Shown here piece after piece: positions 10,721-20,699 of a stretch of DNA of 64,000 nt. Numbering within the stretch: the stretch's first letter is position 1; each line of letters opens with the position of its first letter. This DNA comes from Chrysopilus asiliformis (lineage: Eukaryota > Arthropoda > Insecta > Diptera > Rhagionidae). The stretch is from contig OZ035962.1 in the NCBI GenBank assembly GCA_964034945.1, positions 87,274,650 through 87,338,649 of the forward strand. The letters run 5' to 3'. The position numbers and the translations under genes were made by a program. The notes beneath the pieces were generated by a model that was given only the letters and a program-made list of their open reading frames with translations, was not told where the DNA came from and made no database searches.

Positions 10721-10928
10721 TATGCAATTAATAACTTTTCACTCATATCATATGAAATTCGAGACTGAAGTCGAGTTTTTGTAGTGAAGTCTAGCCACAA
10801 AAATTGAAAGAAAACAATTAGTTTATAATTTTCTGTCAATGACCAACTATGGAAAAGTTTTGTTTTTTTAGTACATTTAATTTGATTTAAAATTATAACA
10901 AAAATCACAAAAAATTGACACTGGTTGC

Positions 10929-10965
10929 TATAAATATCGTACGTTCAACACTGAAAAATCAGAGT
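10929..10965 (+). promoter_or_regulatory. TATA box and initiator
   Basis: TATAAATA at 10929-10936 and TCAGAGT at 10959-10965 place the initiator A 32 bases from the start of the TATA box, which is the standard arthropod core-promoter spacing. Transcription from here gives a 5' UTR of about 26 bases before the ATG at 10987. Confidence 0.62.
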
Positions 10966-10986
10966 TCATGCAGCAATTCAACCAAA

Positions 10987-11280
10987 ATGAAGTGTCAAAT
11001 TGTGTTTATCTTAATCTCGCTCTGTTATTTGTTCGCGTTGAGCTACGCATTTCCACAAGATGGAAATATTCACCTTCTACTTCCCGAGGTTGCATTATCT
11101 GTAGATATAAATGGTAACATCCCACTAAACTCGTCCGTTGGGTTACCAGGAAACTCGCAACCAACTAAAAGGATTCAGCCTACGAAACTCCTTCAAGGAC
11201 TTCAAGGCACGCCGAAAAATCCAGGACAGATAATCAATGCAGTCCACACTTCCAGGCGCCCCACTCGTAAAAACCAATAA
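10987..11280 (+). CDS. Secreted 97-residue peptide precursor, single exon
   Basis: The ATG sits in ACCAAAATG, a good insect start context. Residues 1-21 (MKCQIVFILISLCYLFALSYA) form a signal peptide with predicted cleavage before FPQDGN. The mature peptide of about 76 residues has no cysteine. Its first part is rich in Leu, Val and Asn and its second half is basic and Pro/Gly/Lys-rich, with possible processing sites at KR and RR. It ends in KNQ. A TATA box and initiator lie upstream and AATAAA lies 166 bases past the stop. I do not recognise the family. A linear, cysteine-free, secreted, C-terminally basic precursor could be an immune, seminal or neuropeptide-type product, but nothing decides this. 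The frame is open upstream to 10915 but without an ATG. Confidence 0.72.
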   Translation: MKCQIVFILISLCYLFALSYAFPQDGNIHLLLPEVALSVDINGNIPLNSSVGLPGNSQPTKRIQPTKLLQGLQGTPKNPGQIINAVHTSRRPTRKNQ

Positions 11281-11445
11281 ATCATGACGTTTACGAGAGA
11301 TCTGTCCATTCGGTGATGACGTAAGGATCACAACTTCTGCGATGACATATGGATATCGACTTAACAATTGGCTAAGGAGCAATCAAAAAGTTTTTAACTA
11401 ATTCACCATCATTTTTGTATAATTTCTATAAAATATCTAAAGATT

Positions 11446-11451
11446 AATAAA
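11446..11451 (+). terminator. Poly(A) signal of the 10987 gene
   Basis: AATAAA followed within 30 bases by a GTGTTTTTATT T/G-rich stretch, the usual downstream element. Confidence 0.6.
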
Positions 11452-11474
11452 TATCATATATGAGCATTTCAAGT

Positions 11475-11940
11475 GTTTTTATTTAGTTAAAAAATATCAG
11501 TTGTGATCAACACGGAACTTTCCTATGTAATGTATTTAATTTCAAAAAAAAATATGTGAAAAATATTTTTTTCAAATTCAGTGAACTCGCGATTATATGA
11601 ATGTTCTATTATATGAACGACTGCATTAAATGCATAGAAAATCTTTGAGAATACATACTCTGTTATATGAACGGCTTAAAATTTCATGTTCATATAATCG
11701 CGAGGATACCTAAATAATTCGAGAACACATTGACCTAGCGACTTGAAATTTTTTGTATATATCTTTTAAAATATCGTAGTTTTCTATCAACTTTTGGGAA
11801 AAGTAACGGTAGCTATAACGGGTACCTCTCATACAACTTTTGCAAAAATATGGTTTTTTGAAAATTTCTCGAAACCTATGCGCTAGTGTGAAAAAATGTA
11901 TATAACCAAATTCAAAGAAAATAAAATTTCCTTCATTTTT
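11475..11940. repeat. DINE-like family 2 fragments with an insertion
   Basis: AAAATATCAGTTGTGATCAAC at the left, then TCCTATGTAATGTATTTAATTTC, later the core CCTAGCGACTTGAAATTTT, TACGGGTACCTC and TTTTCTCGAAACCTATGCGC-type blocks. These recur in at least ten places in this window. The fragment is split by the element at 11579-11712. Confidence 0.65.
11579..11712. mobile_element. Tc1/pogo-like short TIR element
   Basis: The start CAGTGAACTCGCGATTATAT pairs with ATATAATCGCGAGGATACC at the right. CAGTG starts with repeated ATATGAACG words resemble Tigger/pogo MITEs. TA may be the target, but this is not certain. A relative may be the end fragment at 38877-39005. Confidence 0.6.
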
Positions 11941-12109
11941 TCCTTTAAAAACTGCACCCTCGCCACGTCTTTGTCGGACTTTTTCTACGCTTCCTTGAGC
12001 TTTGCACTAAACGACATATGTATTTTACTGGTGACATGTCTCCTGGCAAAGTTACGAGAAAAAGGTGCGATAAATTTTAGAACGTGAGAAAACTGTTAAA
12101 GTGACGATT

Positions 12110-12680
12110 CATCGAAAATTTGACAATAGCTCATAAGGGGGTAGAGCCGAGTAGATTTTTATTTGGGAGTTTGGAAATTTCAAAAAAAAATCTTTTGATC
12201 AATGATTTCGTGTGCTAGCTTAATTTTGATCAATGATCCGATATTCGAGGAGTTTCATAAAAAAAAATATTCTGCGGATTTGGTCCCGACAAACAAAAGT
12301 ATGGAAAAAATCGTCAATCATTCACTTACACCCACACTTAATATCTGTTACAATGAAAAATAATGAAAAACGATGTAAAAACTGTACTAACTGTAAGTTT
12401 TCATCAAAATCCCATTTCCGCAGTCACAAAGTGTCATTATGTCATGATAAATATCTTTAAGGAAATGGCCTTCATGATTACGCAAAAATTTGGCATCGTA
12501 TTGGTAGTGCAGGTTAGGATCACCTATTAATTTTTCCATTTCCCACTTTGTCCTTGAAAGTGGTTAACATTACCGATGGTTAGTAGATGACCTTTAAATA
12601 TGTATAGCAAAAAAAACTACTTTTACATTTTTAAAGGTTGATTGATGGCTAACCAAATTGGAATTTGTTTTAACATTTAA
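12110..12680. other. No gene seen
   Basis: AT-rich DNA with short frames only. The 75-codon frame at 12233 has no start context, homology or codon character that I can support. Confidence 0.5.
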
Positions 12681-12684
12681 TAAA

Positions 12685-13180
12685 AAATATCAGTTGTGAT
12701 CAACACAAAACTTTCCTCTGAAAATTTAGTTTCGGTAAAAATATGTGAGAAATGATATTTTTTCAAATATCCCAGAACCATTGAAGATATGTAAAAACCG
12801 TTAAATGGAAAAATGCAGGAAATTTTATGTCCTTTAAATTTGGTTAAATGCATTTTTACTTTCCTCTTCTATAGAGGGAAATTATTGTTTTTATAACGGG
12901 GACCGATTCGAAAACGGAGACAGATAGAAAATTTCTGATCAGTACAAAATTGGCTTCAGGGAAAATTATGAGGATGTCCGTGAATCTGTCTGTCGGTCTG
13001 TCCATTGTACGTATTATAAATGACTAGAGAACGAGTTGAGCTAGCGACTTGAAATTTTTCATTTCGCGGTGTCTTAATGGAATTAAATTTTTCTTTGGGC
13101 TGATTTTCTGAGGGAAACTGTTCGAAAGATACAATTGACCATGAGAGAGAGAGAGGAGGGTGGGAGGGGGGGCGGATCAA
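12685..13180. repeat. DINE-like family 2: two fragments joined head to head
   Basis: 12685-12858 starts with ATATCAGTTGTGATCAACAC. It runs through AAAAACCGTTAAA units and stops within the body. From 12860 the other terminus starts, TACTTTCCTCTTCTATAGAG, with its hairpin AGAGGAAAGTA/TACTTTCCTCT-type palindrome, then CTGTCTGTCGGTCTGTCC and GCTAGCGACTTGAAATTTTT. A GAGA run at 13143-13160 ends it. Confidence 0.65.
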
Positions 13181-13199
13181 GGAAAGAGGGAAATAAAAT

Positions 13200-14035
13200 T
13201 AAGATATACTTTAAAATTAAGAAATTCACTTTAAAGTCTCGTCCAAATGAGTTAATTGAATAGCAAGATATGAGTGAACAAATAGCAAAAAGAAATCATG
13301 AAATTCAGGGTTAAAACCTCTAATGTCCCCAACTAGAAGTTTGATATATAAATATCTTTCTACGGTAAAATATTTTAAATGCATTTCTCCATTCTTAAGT
13401 AGTAGATGTTAAATAGACTTTCCGTCTACCAGCAATATCAACTTGTTTAACACTCAATGGCACAAGGATTCAAAGGACCTAAGTAAGAAGTTTCACAATT
13501 TGCATATCGACATTGTAGACAGTTTGCATATCGAGTTTCATTTTCCCATGCATTCGACTGATCACCTCGTAAGCTCTATTAGAATGATTGCTTTTCAATA
13601 TAAACACTTGCGTGGTGCCAGCATGGGGGCCCGGGTTGGTGTCTCCACTAAAATTTGCCTCCCCCTCACTCTCACACCCGTCTATCATACATTATTCTGT
13701 TTTTATGCACATGTAAGGGCAAAGTTTACTTTCAAGATAAAATCGATGCCATACAATATTGTTGTCTACAAGGATTTAAATATCAAGCTAATATCGGAGT
13801 TTGTTTATGTGTATTTGGGATATCCTTAAAGCGATTCTTCTTCTACATCTTCGTTTGCTCCTGCGGGAAAGAAAAACTTGCGAGTATTGAACATAAACCA
13901 ACTATCGGCGGCTGGTGATTGTGTTTGTATTTTATCAAGCGATAAATTTATTCTAAATGTTATAAATGTTCCTTCAATATACTAGGAAAATAAATACAAA
14001 TTGTGATAAACAAATTCTATGATAATTTATAATAC
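13200..14035. other. Unassigned DNA with open frames
   Basis: Two overlapping plus frames (13443-13829 and 13655-13918) and a minus frame are open here. A Cys-bearing stretch near 13760-13820 (QYCCLQGFKYQ, then CLCVFG) looks a little like a real exon, but I find no convincing acceptor or donor pair, so no gene is called. Confidence 0.35.
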
Positions 14036-14299
14036 GTTTTTGTTTAATACATGTTCGTATAGTAGAAACTAGTTAAATGAAGTATCAGGAAAATATTTTT
14101 TATTGAAAATGTACATAAATATGTAATTAAGGGAATGTTTTTTTCACATTTGTAGAAAAAGCAAAAACCAATTACAAACTCTTGCAAATGCAAACGAGCC
14201 ACGGCGAATGTGAAAGTGTATTCAGTGTTTCTCAACATGTTTTCCGTCATTCCCAACTTCAACGCTTGAAAAATATATATGTCCCTTACCGCAGTCTTT

Positions 14300-14656
14300 T
14301 TCATACGCAGGGCAAGTTTTGCCATGCTGATTGCAGGTCAATCAAAAACAATGGGTTTTGATGAGAAAATAAGAAACTCGTTGCCCTGCTGTTTTTAAAA
14401 CTAATAGTTTTTGAAATGTCGTAAAATAGCTTTTATTTATTTGCCCTGCATTTCATATGTTGCTTGTTATTTTTTAAATGATATTTTCCTTTTAAATATT
14501 GAGGATCGTCATAGTAAGTAAGCTTTAGACTTTTTTTTAAATTTTTCAGTGATTGGTATAACAGGGCCTTGATAATAGTTATATTGGGCTCTAAAATCAA
14601 ATTATTCTGTGCCATGCTGGAATATGAAATGCCCGGCAATTTGCCCTGCGTATGAA
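14300..14656. mobile_element. MITE with TTCATACGCAGGGCAA ends
   Basis: TTCATACGCAGGGCAA at the left and TTGCCCTGCGTATGAA at the right are perfect inverted repeats. GTTTTGCCATGC and GCCATGCTGG/GGCAATTTG further in are also related. It is flanked by two copies of GTCCCYTACCGCAGTCTTTT (14281 and 14665); the right copy is separated from the end by 8 bases. Confidence 0.72.
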
Positions 14657-14679
14657 ATAGACGCGTCCCCTACCGCAGT

Positions 14680-14815
14680 CTTTTTCCTTCACTCTTCTAT
14701 AGAGAAAATATTGTATTCATGACGGAGACCGACTCGAGAACGAGGATAGATACAAAATTTCTGATCAGTACGAAATCCTTTTCAGGCGAAATTATGAGAT
14801 TATCCGTGCATCTGT
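14680..14815 (+). repeat. DINE-like family 2 terminal fragment
   Basis: CACTCTTCTATAGAGAAAAT, then GTATTCATGACGGAGACCGA, then TTTCTGATCAGTACGAAATC. Same order as at 12860-12990. Confidence 0.65.
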
Positions 14816-15210
14816 CAAAAAAATGTGACAAAAAAATGTAAATGATTTGCGTACAGCCCCCCAAAACATTTAAATCGGCCCCCGCTCCGCGAGGGACGTG
14901 TGCCGCATGTTGAAAAACACTGTTTTAGATAATTTGCTGTGATTTGCCTCAGTTTGGCTACGTTCGGATAGAAACAAAAATGTGGATGGAACTCCGCCAA
15001 ATCGCTCGCCAAATACTCATTCGTCCGCACTCGCCAAATTCTCATCCACCCACACTCGCCAAGAGAGTGAAGTCAACAAAGCGAGGGCGTACACAGAGCA
15101 ACTTTCGGTCATCAGGATACCGCAACTTTACCAAATTGTAGGAAAGAAACGAGTGCGGCAAGAGGGGAAAAGTCGCCACTCGAAAAGTGTTCTTCCCTAG
15201 CAACTTTGGC

Positions 15211-15475
15211 TCATGAGTAGCCTACACTATCAAAGGAAAAACGCACACAATTCAATTGTATTTCAGTTGTATTGAGCGAACATAAGGTGCTGTGCTTATA
15301 TACAGAATTATTTGTGAAAAAAAACTTCACAGTAAATGGATTTAAACGCTTTGAGTTTGACTCATCATAAGCCGTCCATGACTGATCATGTAATGTCGAC
15401 GAGGCGTTCGGCATCGATTCGTAACCCACTTCATGTGTTTCCGAAGTTCGTTCGGTTTCACCGTTCACTCTGGAA
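15211..15475 (-). CDS. Candidate exon, unknown product (partial)
   Basis: On the minus strand a good acceptor, TTTTCAAGTATTTCAG, precedes 15475. The frame then stays open for about 87 codons to a TGA at 15211. The first 50 codons are markedly less AT-rich than the surroundings and look protein-like (SRVNGETERTSETHEVGY; ASSTLHDQSWTAYDESNSK). There is no ATG and no partner exon that I can find. It may be a terminal exon or the relic of one. The adjoining sequence just past the stop looks like part of a small repeat. Confidence 0.33.
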
Positions 15476-15559
15476 CTGAAATACTTGAAAACGATTTATT
15501 TTCAGTCGCAGTTAAAGTGCAATTGGAGAAAGATGTTCATCAAGTTTAATATGCTTCAG

Positions 15560-15955
15560 TTCTTCAATTTTAGGTTTCATGAGTTCATCAATTTTGGTGA
15601 ATTAAACAAAATAATGAATTCATCAATATGCTTCAGTGATCAGTATCAGGCAGCCAATTCGGCTAGCCATGAGTTTACCAATGAGCAGTCATCAATACAT
15701 CATCAGTACGGCGCATGAATCATTGGTACAAATGAGTATATAATGAGCAGTCATCAATACATCATCAGTACGGCGCGCCATTATACTCATCGAGAGGCTC
15801 ATGCGTAGGTCATCGAAGAAATCATGAGTAAAAATGAATATATAATGACGAGTCAATATGACAATATTTCCCAGGTCTAGAACAAAAATCATCATGACTT
15901 TCACCTGTTCGCGATTATGAGCTCATCGATGAGCTCATGATGATCGTGCTACTAG
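15560..15955. repeat. TCATCA/ATGAGC-rich repeat with 63-bp direct duplication
   Basis: The word GAGCAGTCATCAATACATCA, continuing as TCAGTACGGCGC, occurs at 15683-15714 and again at 15746-15777. Palindromes GAGCTCATCGATGAGCTC and similar lie near 15916-15935. The GATGAC/GTCATC vocabulary resembles that inside the 19129-19406 element. Confidence 0.6.
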
Positions 15956-16284
15956 GGTTCTCATCTTCTTTTACGTACACAAACGAAGTCGCTCGTGTAG
16001 CACGTCAGCATGCATGTGTGCGTAATTTCATTGAGTCAGTCGGTGCTTAGCCACCGACTCGTAGACATATCCCAAATAAACAAAAATTGAATGCAAATAG
16101 TGAAATCCCAATTGCAGGTAGTTTTATTTTTCAGGTAGGTAGGTAAATAACAAATTACCAGTCCTGATTCTTCGATTGCTGGCAGTTTCTATTGGAAACT
16201 GGAAATAAAACTGGAAATAAAACACATATATGAGAACCACACACACATGAGCGATCGCTTGTTGTACACAAGTTTTTCCTACTA

Positions 16285-16658
16285 AGCGCGATATTACACA
16301 CGGCAAATTTCGGGCTTATTTAAGCCGGCAACTTTTGGGCTTAATAAGCCAATGTGCTTACATTTGTGGCTTAAATAAGCCAATCCTGTTTGCATATGCT
16401 ACACAAGTTTACATGCGTGTGTGTCGACTCAAACCATTGAAATTGCTGCTGCTCATATACTTCCCAAGATCTTTACCTGCTGACGGTCAGAACGAAAATG
16501 ATTTCTGCCTACTACTTTTCCCAAACCGGTTCACACGCTTTGCATATATACAGATTGTCGATAAGCCATGATTTCGAGTGGCAACTTTTCCCTCCTCAGT
16601 CGTTTCTCCCAAAAATCGGCTTAAGTAAGCCCGAAAGTTGCCGCGTGTAATATCGCGC
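16285..16658. mobile_element. PIF/Harbinger-like MITE, 374 bp
   Basis: TAA at 16282-16284 and 16659-16661 flanks perfect ends GCGCGATATTACAC and GTGTAATATCGCGC. The inverted match continues as GGCAAATTTCGGGCTTA against TAAGCCCGAAAGTTGCC. The 3-bp TAA target is typical of PIF/Harbinger. Inside, TAAGCC/GGCTTA words repeat at both ends. No transposase. Confidence 0.84.
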
Positions 16659-17111
16659 TAAAAAGTGAAGAAGCGTGTACGTCGGAAAGGCATTTTGAGG
16701 ACCAAAAGTTGCCGCGACGAGAAGAAGCGTGTGCGTTCGCACATAAGAATTTAGGGTAATTTTTTGAAACTAATTCTCTCAATGCCTTTAAAATTTCCCA
16801 AAAACTCTCTACTACATAACCAGTTTAAATTCATGCTTCCCTTTATTAAAATTCCACGAAAAACCGACTAAATTAAGTTAGTTTTTCACTTTAAAATGAA
16901 TTCATTTCGGTGACAAAAAAAAGCAATCCTAATGAAAAAAGCCATGTTGTTCGCTTGTTAAAAATGCTTGTCGTGAATGTTTCACAAGTCTGAAATAATC
17001 AGGATTTTTATTTCGCTGGTATTCCATGTTGTGTCCGAGTTTGTCTTTGAGGCATTTTTTTTCACCCAAAGGCTGACACGATAATAACATTCTGTTGAAC
17101 TGCGCCCCAAA

Positions 17112-17594
17112 ATGCACGTAAAATATTTTCCAATTTTTTGCTTTTTATGTATGTGTGTGTGTATTTTTTCGGTGGATGAAATATTCGTAATTCCTTTCGA
17201 ATTAACCCAGATTTTGTTCCTTTTGGCGGTCTTTTTTGTGCTTTCAACAGTTCGACGTATAAAAAGTGACTTATTCTTCGCTGAGAAAATTAATAGGAAA
17301 TTAACAGCACCTGCTACCGAGAGTCTGGTAATTTCGTGCTTAATTAGATTTTTCCCCCACTTCTGGATTAACACACTTACAAGTCGAGTCAGTTGTTGCA
17401 AAGGATACGGAAGGAAAATACTTGGCATAAATCAAAGTTGGGATTATTGTAGTGTGACAGAAAGTAATTGTAAGTTAAAAAAGTCTTTAAAGCTAAATTG
17501 GATTCAGTTTTTTTTTTGTTTTGCAGACGCGGTATTTACAATTAAATTTTATAAATCGTTGTGTGTTGGTGTGAAAAAGTTCGAAATAAATTGA
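17112..17594 (+). CDS. Candidate gene, unknown; ORF with short intron
   Basis: This is the longest open frame outside repeats: 160 codons from ATG to TGA. A 57-base segment (17470-17526) has intron features, a GTAAGTT donor and a TTTTTTTTTGTTTTGCAG acceptor. Removing it keeps the frame and gives 141 residues. The N terminus (MHVKYFPIFCFLCMCVCIF) is hydrophobic and could be a signal or membrane segment. A second hydrophobic stretch lies near residues 30-45. An AATAAA overlaps the last codons. A 148-codon minus frame overlaps (16982-17428), so strand is not settled. Family not recognised. Confidence 0.3.
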   Translation: MHVKYFPIFCFLCMCVCIFSVDEIFVIPFELTQILFLLAVFFVLSTVRRIKSDLFFAEKINRKLTAPATESLVISCLIRFFPHFWINTLTSRVSCCKGYGRKILGINQSWDYCSVTESNCKLKKSLKLNWIQFFFCFADAVFTIKFYKSLCVGVKKFEIN

Positions 17595-17599
17595 GATTT

Positions 17600-18265
17600 T
17601 TGAAGCATTACTTTAAATGTTGGAAATTTAATTTTTACTGGAAAATTTTAAGTCGAAGAGCTCTTTTTGTCATATAAACAAAAAAAAAAAAGAATATAAA
17701 GCTTTAAATTCTAACGCGGTGTTTTTTATCGCATTCACACTCGCCGACGCCGCCGTTTCGCCTAAATTCAGGCGCGCACCGCATTGGTAAGTATGTCGAA
17801 CGAAGCTGAAGGGACCATTTGAGTTTTTGATTAGTTTTCAACTTTAAACTAGTATTTCAGCGTGCGTCAAAGTAGATTTACAATGAAATAAACCAGCTCT
17901 CATATTAGTTTGTATGCGTTTTAAAACCAAAATTGCCACTTTAGCACCATTCTATACGCTTGCCAACGTGGTGCGCGCCAGCTCTAACGAGGTACAGAAT
18001 TGCACACAAAAATGTATACTTAGACAATTGAAAAGATGATTTTATGGTTAAATTCATTAAATTTTGCATAACGCGATTCAAGAAGCGCGATATTTTTCTG
18101 GGGTCCGGTGTTCGCGGTATAATTGGGAATCGTTTAGCTCGAGATTGAATTCTGCATGCGTTTAAAGTCTTTGAAGCGGTAGATATTTTGGGTGTTAATT
18201 TACAAAAGATATATTTTGAGATACTTCGAAAAAACACTGCTTTGACTGGTCATGGATTTCTATTT
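17600..18265. other. No gene confirmed
   Basis: A GC-richer patch at 17740-17795 (GCCGACGCCGCCG...) ends in GGTAAGTATG, a strong splice-donor match, so a non-coding first exon is possible. A 98-codon minus frame at 17941-18237 has no other support. Confidence 0.3.
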
Positions 18266-18750
18266 AGTTGGTTGTAACTAGAGCATTCAATCCCGGGTAC
18301 CCGAAACCCGGGTACCCGGGAATCCCGGCCATTTTCTGGAACCGAAAACCGGGTTTGAATTGGGTAAAATTACCCGGTTTTCGGTGCTGAAAGCAAGCAA
18401 TTTCTTACATGCTAAAATATCAAAATACTGTTCGTTCGCTGCTGTTCGTTCGTTGTAAGTACATATTTCTGTTAATAATAACTAAATTAAAAGATTAATG
18501 CAAAATTAAGCCATCCGATTACATTTTCTTTACAAAGTCTCTTTAAAACAACGACAATATAATAGATTTATATGCGCTCACAGAAAGTATTAAATTTCCT
18601 GTAAAGTTAAAATGGTTTTTTTATGTATAGGCAGGGAACAACTATTATATAGAATGGAAAATAAGACCTTTCCTCATTAACTTCCACTAGAGTAAGCACT
18701 ACACTATAGAAATTGGTTTTGTTGTCTTACTTCCTCTTTCTGCTGTCATA

Positions 18751-19126
18751 CCATAGTTTAACTAGTTAGGAAACCTAGGGATTTTTCCGTGTACCTACGT
18801 TGGAGTAAAGATAACCGATATACTCGTGGACGCGGTTTTTCTTTCTTTCCTATGCGTAAATTACCAACAAAACACAACACATGTAAAACCTAGCCACATT
18901 TTCATACACCACCAACACATGCAATCTTCCGCCAGCGGAAGATTTTCGGAAGATTGCATGTGTTGGTGGTGTATGAAAATGTGGCTACGTTTTACATGTG
19001 TTGTGTTTTGTTGGTAATTTACGCATAGGAAAGAAAGAAAAACCGCGTCCACGAGTATATCGGTTATCTTTACTCCAACGTAGGTACACGGAAAAATCCC
19101 TAGGTTTCCTAACTAGTTAAACATGG
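18751..19126. repeat. Near-perfect 376-bp palindrome (foldback element)
   Basis: Arms of about 180 bases (18751-18931 and 18947-19126) are almost exact reverse complements around a spacer of about 15 bases, itself part of a smaller palindrome (AATCTTCCGCCAGCGGAAGATT). Only a few mismatches are visible. The 63-codon frames on each strand (18826-19017, 18861-19052) are mirror images and not genes. The outer ends are CCATAGTTTAACTAGTT and AACTAGTTAAACATGG. Confidence 0.92.
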
Positions 19127-19128
19127 TC

Positions 19129-19406
19129 ATCCCTGCCAAATTTGTCATCAGGGCGTCATCGAGGACGTCATTATGACATATCTGGTGACCGTCATGGGAA
19201 TTCTCTTATGACATTTGTTCGGAGGTGGTAGATTTGGTCATTATATATAAATCGTACATAATGACACCCCCGATGACTCGTCACTGGCATGTCATCTAGA
19301 GTATGATTTTCGTTCTTTTTTTACTTACCAAACCGCAAAAAAGTGGTTGTGTGGGTTTGTTGCCATGGTTGTGTAGGAAAGTTAGTGACAAAAATTTGGC
19401 AGGGAT
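19129..19406. mobile_element. MITE with ATCCCTGCCAAAT ends
   Basis: ATCCCTGCCAAATTTGTCA at the left pairs with TGACAAAAATTTGGCAGGGAT at the right. The interior is rich in GTCAT/ATGAC words. The target duplication is not clear because it abuts the palindrome. Confidence 0.75.
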
Positions 19407-19739
19407 ACACTCGATGAAAAAAAATCAAATATGATGTTTTCTTCTAATGCCACAGAGTTATTCAAAAAGTGAATTTTTTAACTGTAATTTCTTATTGGTA
19501 ATTTCTTATTTTTTATTTACATTTTCAGCACCGGTTCCAGAACCGGGTACCCGGTTCTCGAAGATTCTAGCACCGAAACCCGGTTCCTTAAAATTGTCTC
19601 GGTGCTGAATGCTATAGTTGTAACTTTTTAATATAGAAGCAAAGGGAGTGGAATAGAAAAAAATATCTTGAAGTATTTCTTATCTTCATATTAGTAAAAC
19701 CCGTTCGGAGTATTCTTATACGAAAACATAAGAAAAGCC

Positions 19740-20300
19740 ACAATTTCCAGGGGGTAGTCGTCAAATACTTTATAAAATGACAGACGAAATGTTTATTTAA
19801 AAAAAGCAGTGGTCCAATTGGATTTTGATGGATGGAACTGTTATGTAAAATCATATTCTAAACAGATTTCACCTTCATAAATTTTTCAACACGACTCGAG
19901 AAAATATAAAAAAGTATTCAATTTTTGTGGGGGAGGGGGGGAGTGGTGCAGCTGGATTTTGAAATATGGACGCGTTATGTAAAATCAAATTTTAAACACA
20001 TTTTACCTGCATAAATTGTTCAATATAACTCACCGTTTTAAAAAAAAAATGCGAAAAAAAATTGCGAAAAAACCTGTTTCGTTTGTATGGGAGGGGGGAA
20101 TAAATGGTTCGATTTTTCCCGTTCAAGAATTTAGCCTTGCCATTTATGACACACGCAACTGTAAAAATTTCAAGTCTCTAGCTCAATCTTTTCGAAAGTT
20201 ATGGTGTTCACAGACAGGCAGACGAACGGACGTGCATAAATCAAAATCTTTTCTCATCCCTAACATCCTGGTGTAGTTCATTTTTGGAGATGGCTAGCTT
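19740..20300 (+). mobile_element. DINE-like family with ~130-bp units, copy 1
   Basis: Two units start with GTGGTCCAATTGG (about 19808) and GTGGTGCAGCTGG (about 19943). A third, TGTTTCGTTTGTATGGGAGG, follows. The core in reverse sense is AATTTCAAGTCTCTAGCTCA, and then an ACAGACAGGCAGACGAACGG tract. Relatives are at 35705-36225, 47298-47645 and 57070-57200. Confidence 0.66.
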
Positions 20301-20504
20301 TCTGTTTCACAGCTTTTGAAGTGGAATAATTTTACCGATGATAGAAAATTTTACAATAGTACCTACTCTGACAAAGCATAAGAGAGGTCTCCAAAAGGAA
20401 AATTTTTAGGAGTGGAAAATTTTACAATATGCGAAGAAGTCTTTCAAATTTTTGGGGCACATACCTGTACTACATTACTGAATCTTTTTATATTTTATAT
20501 GTCG

Positions 20505-20690
20505 TAGTAAAAAAAATCAATTGTGAACAACAAAAAACTTTGCTCTGAAATATTTAGTTTCGAAAAAATATGTAAAAAATAATATATTTTTTCAAATATC
20601 TCGAGAAGCATTTAAGATTCATAAAAACCGTGAAAGAAAAAAACGCAGTTTTATTTATCGACAATATGCAGTGCCTTTTTAAGTGTATGG
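20505..20690 (-). repeat. DINE-like family 2 fragment
   Basis: Starts near AAAAAAATCAATTGTGAACAAC, with AAACTTTGCTCTGAAATATTTAG and TTCAAATATCTCGAGAAGCAT. It is a diverged copy of the TATCAGTTGTGATC end. Confidence 0.55.
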
Positions 20691-20699
20691 AACGTATCT

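Larger units (their letters stand above)
18279..19616 (+). mobile_element. Non-autonomous hAT-like element, second family
   Basis: The 8-bp duplication GTTGTAAC lies at 18271-18278 and 19617-19624. The ends are TAGAGCATTCA and TGAATGCTATA. Subterminal blocks repeat CCCGGGTACCCG and ACCGGGTACCCGG. No transposase. A long palindrome (18751-19126) and a MITE (19129-19406) are nested in it. Confidence 0.87.

Noticed and set aside
16036..16057. AGTCGGTG...CACCGACT hairpin considered as a histone-type stem-loop or terminator
   Set aside because: Stem sequence does not match the histone stem-loop, and no gene ends there.
18826..19052. Mirror 63-codon frames, MDAVFLSFLCVNYQQ...
   Set aside because: Both strands of one palindrome give the same peptide.
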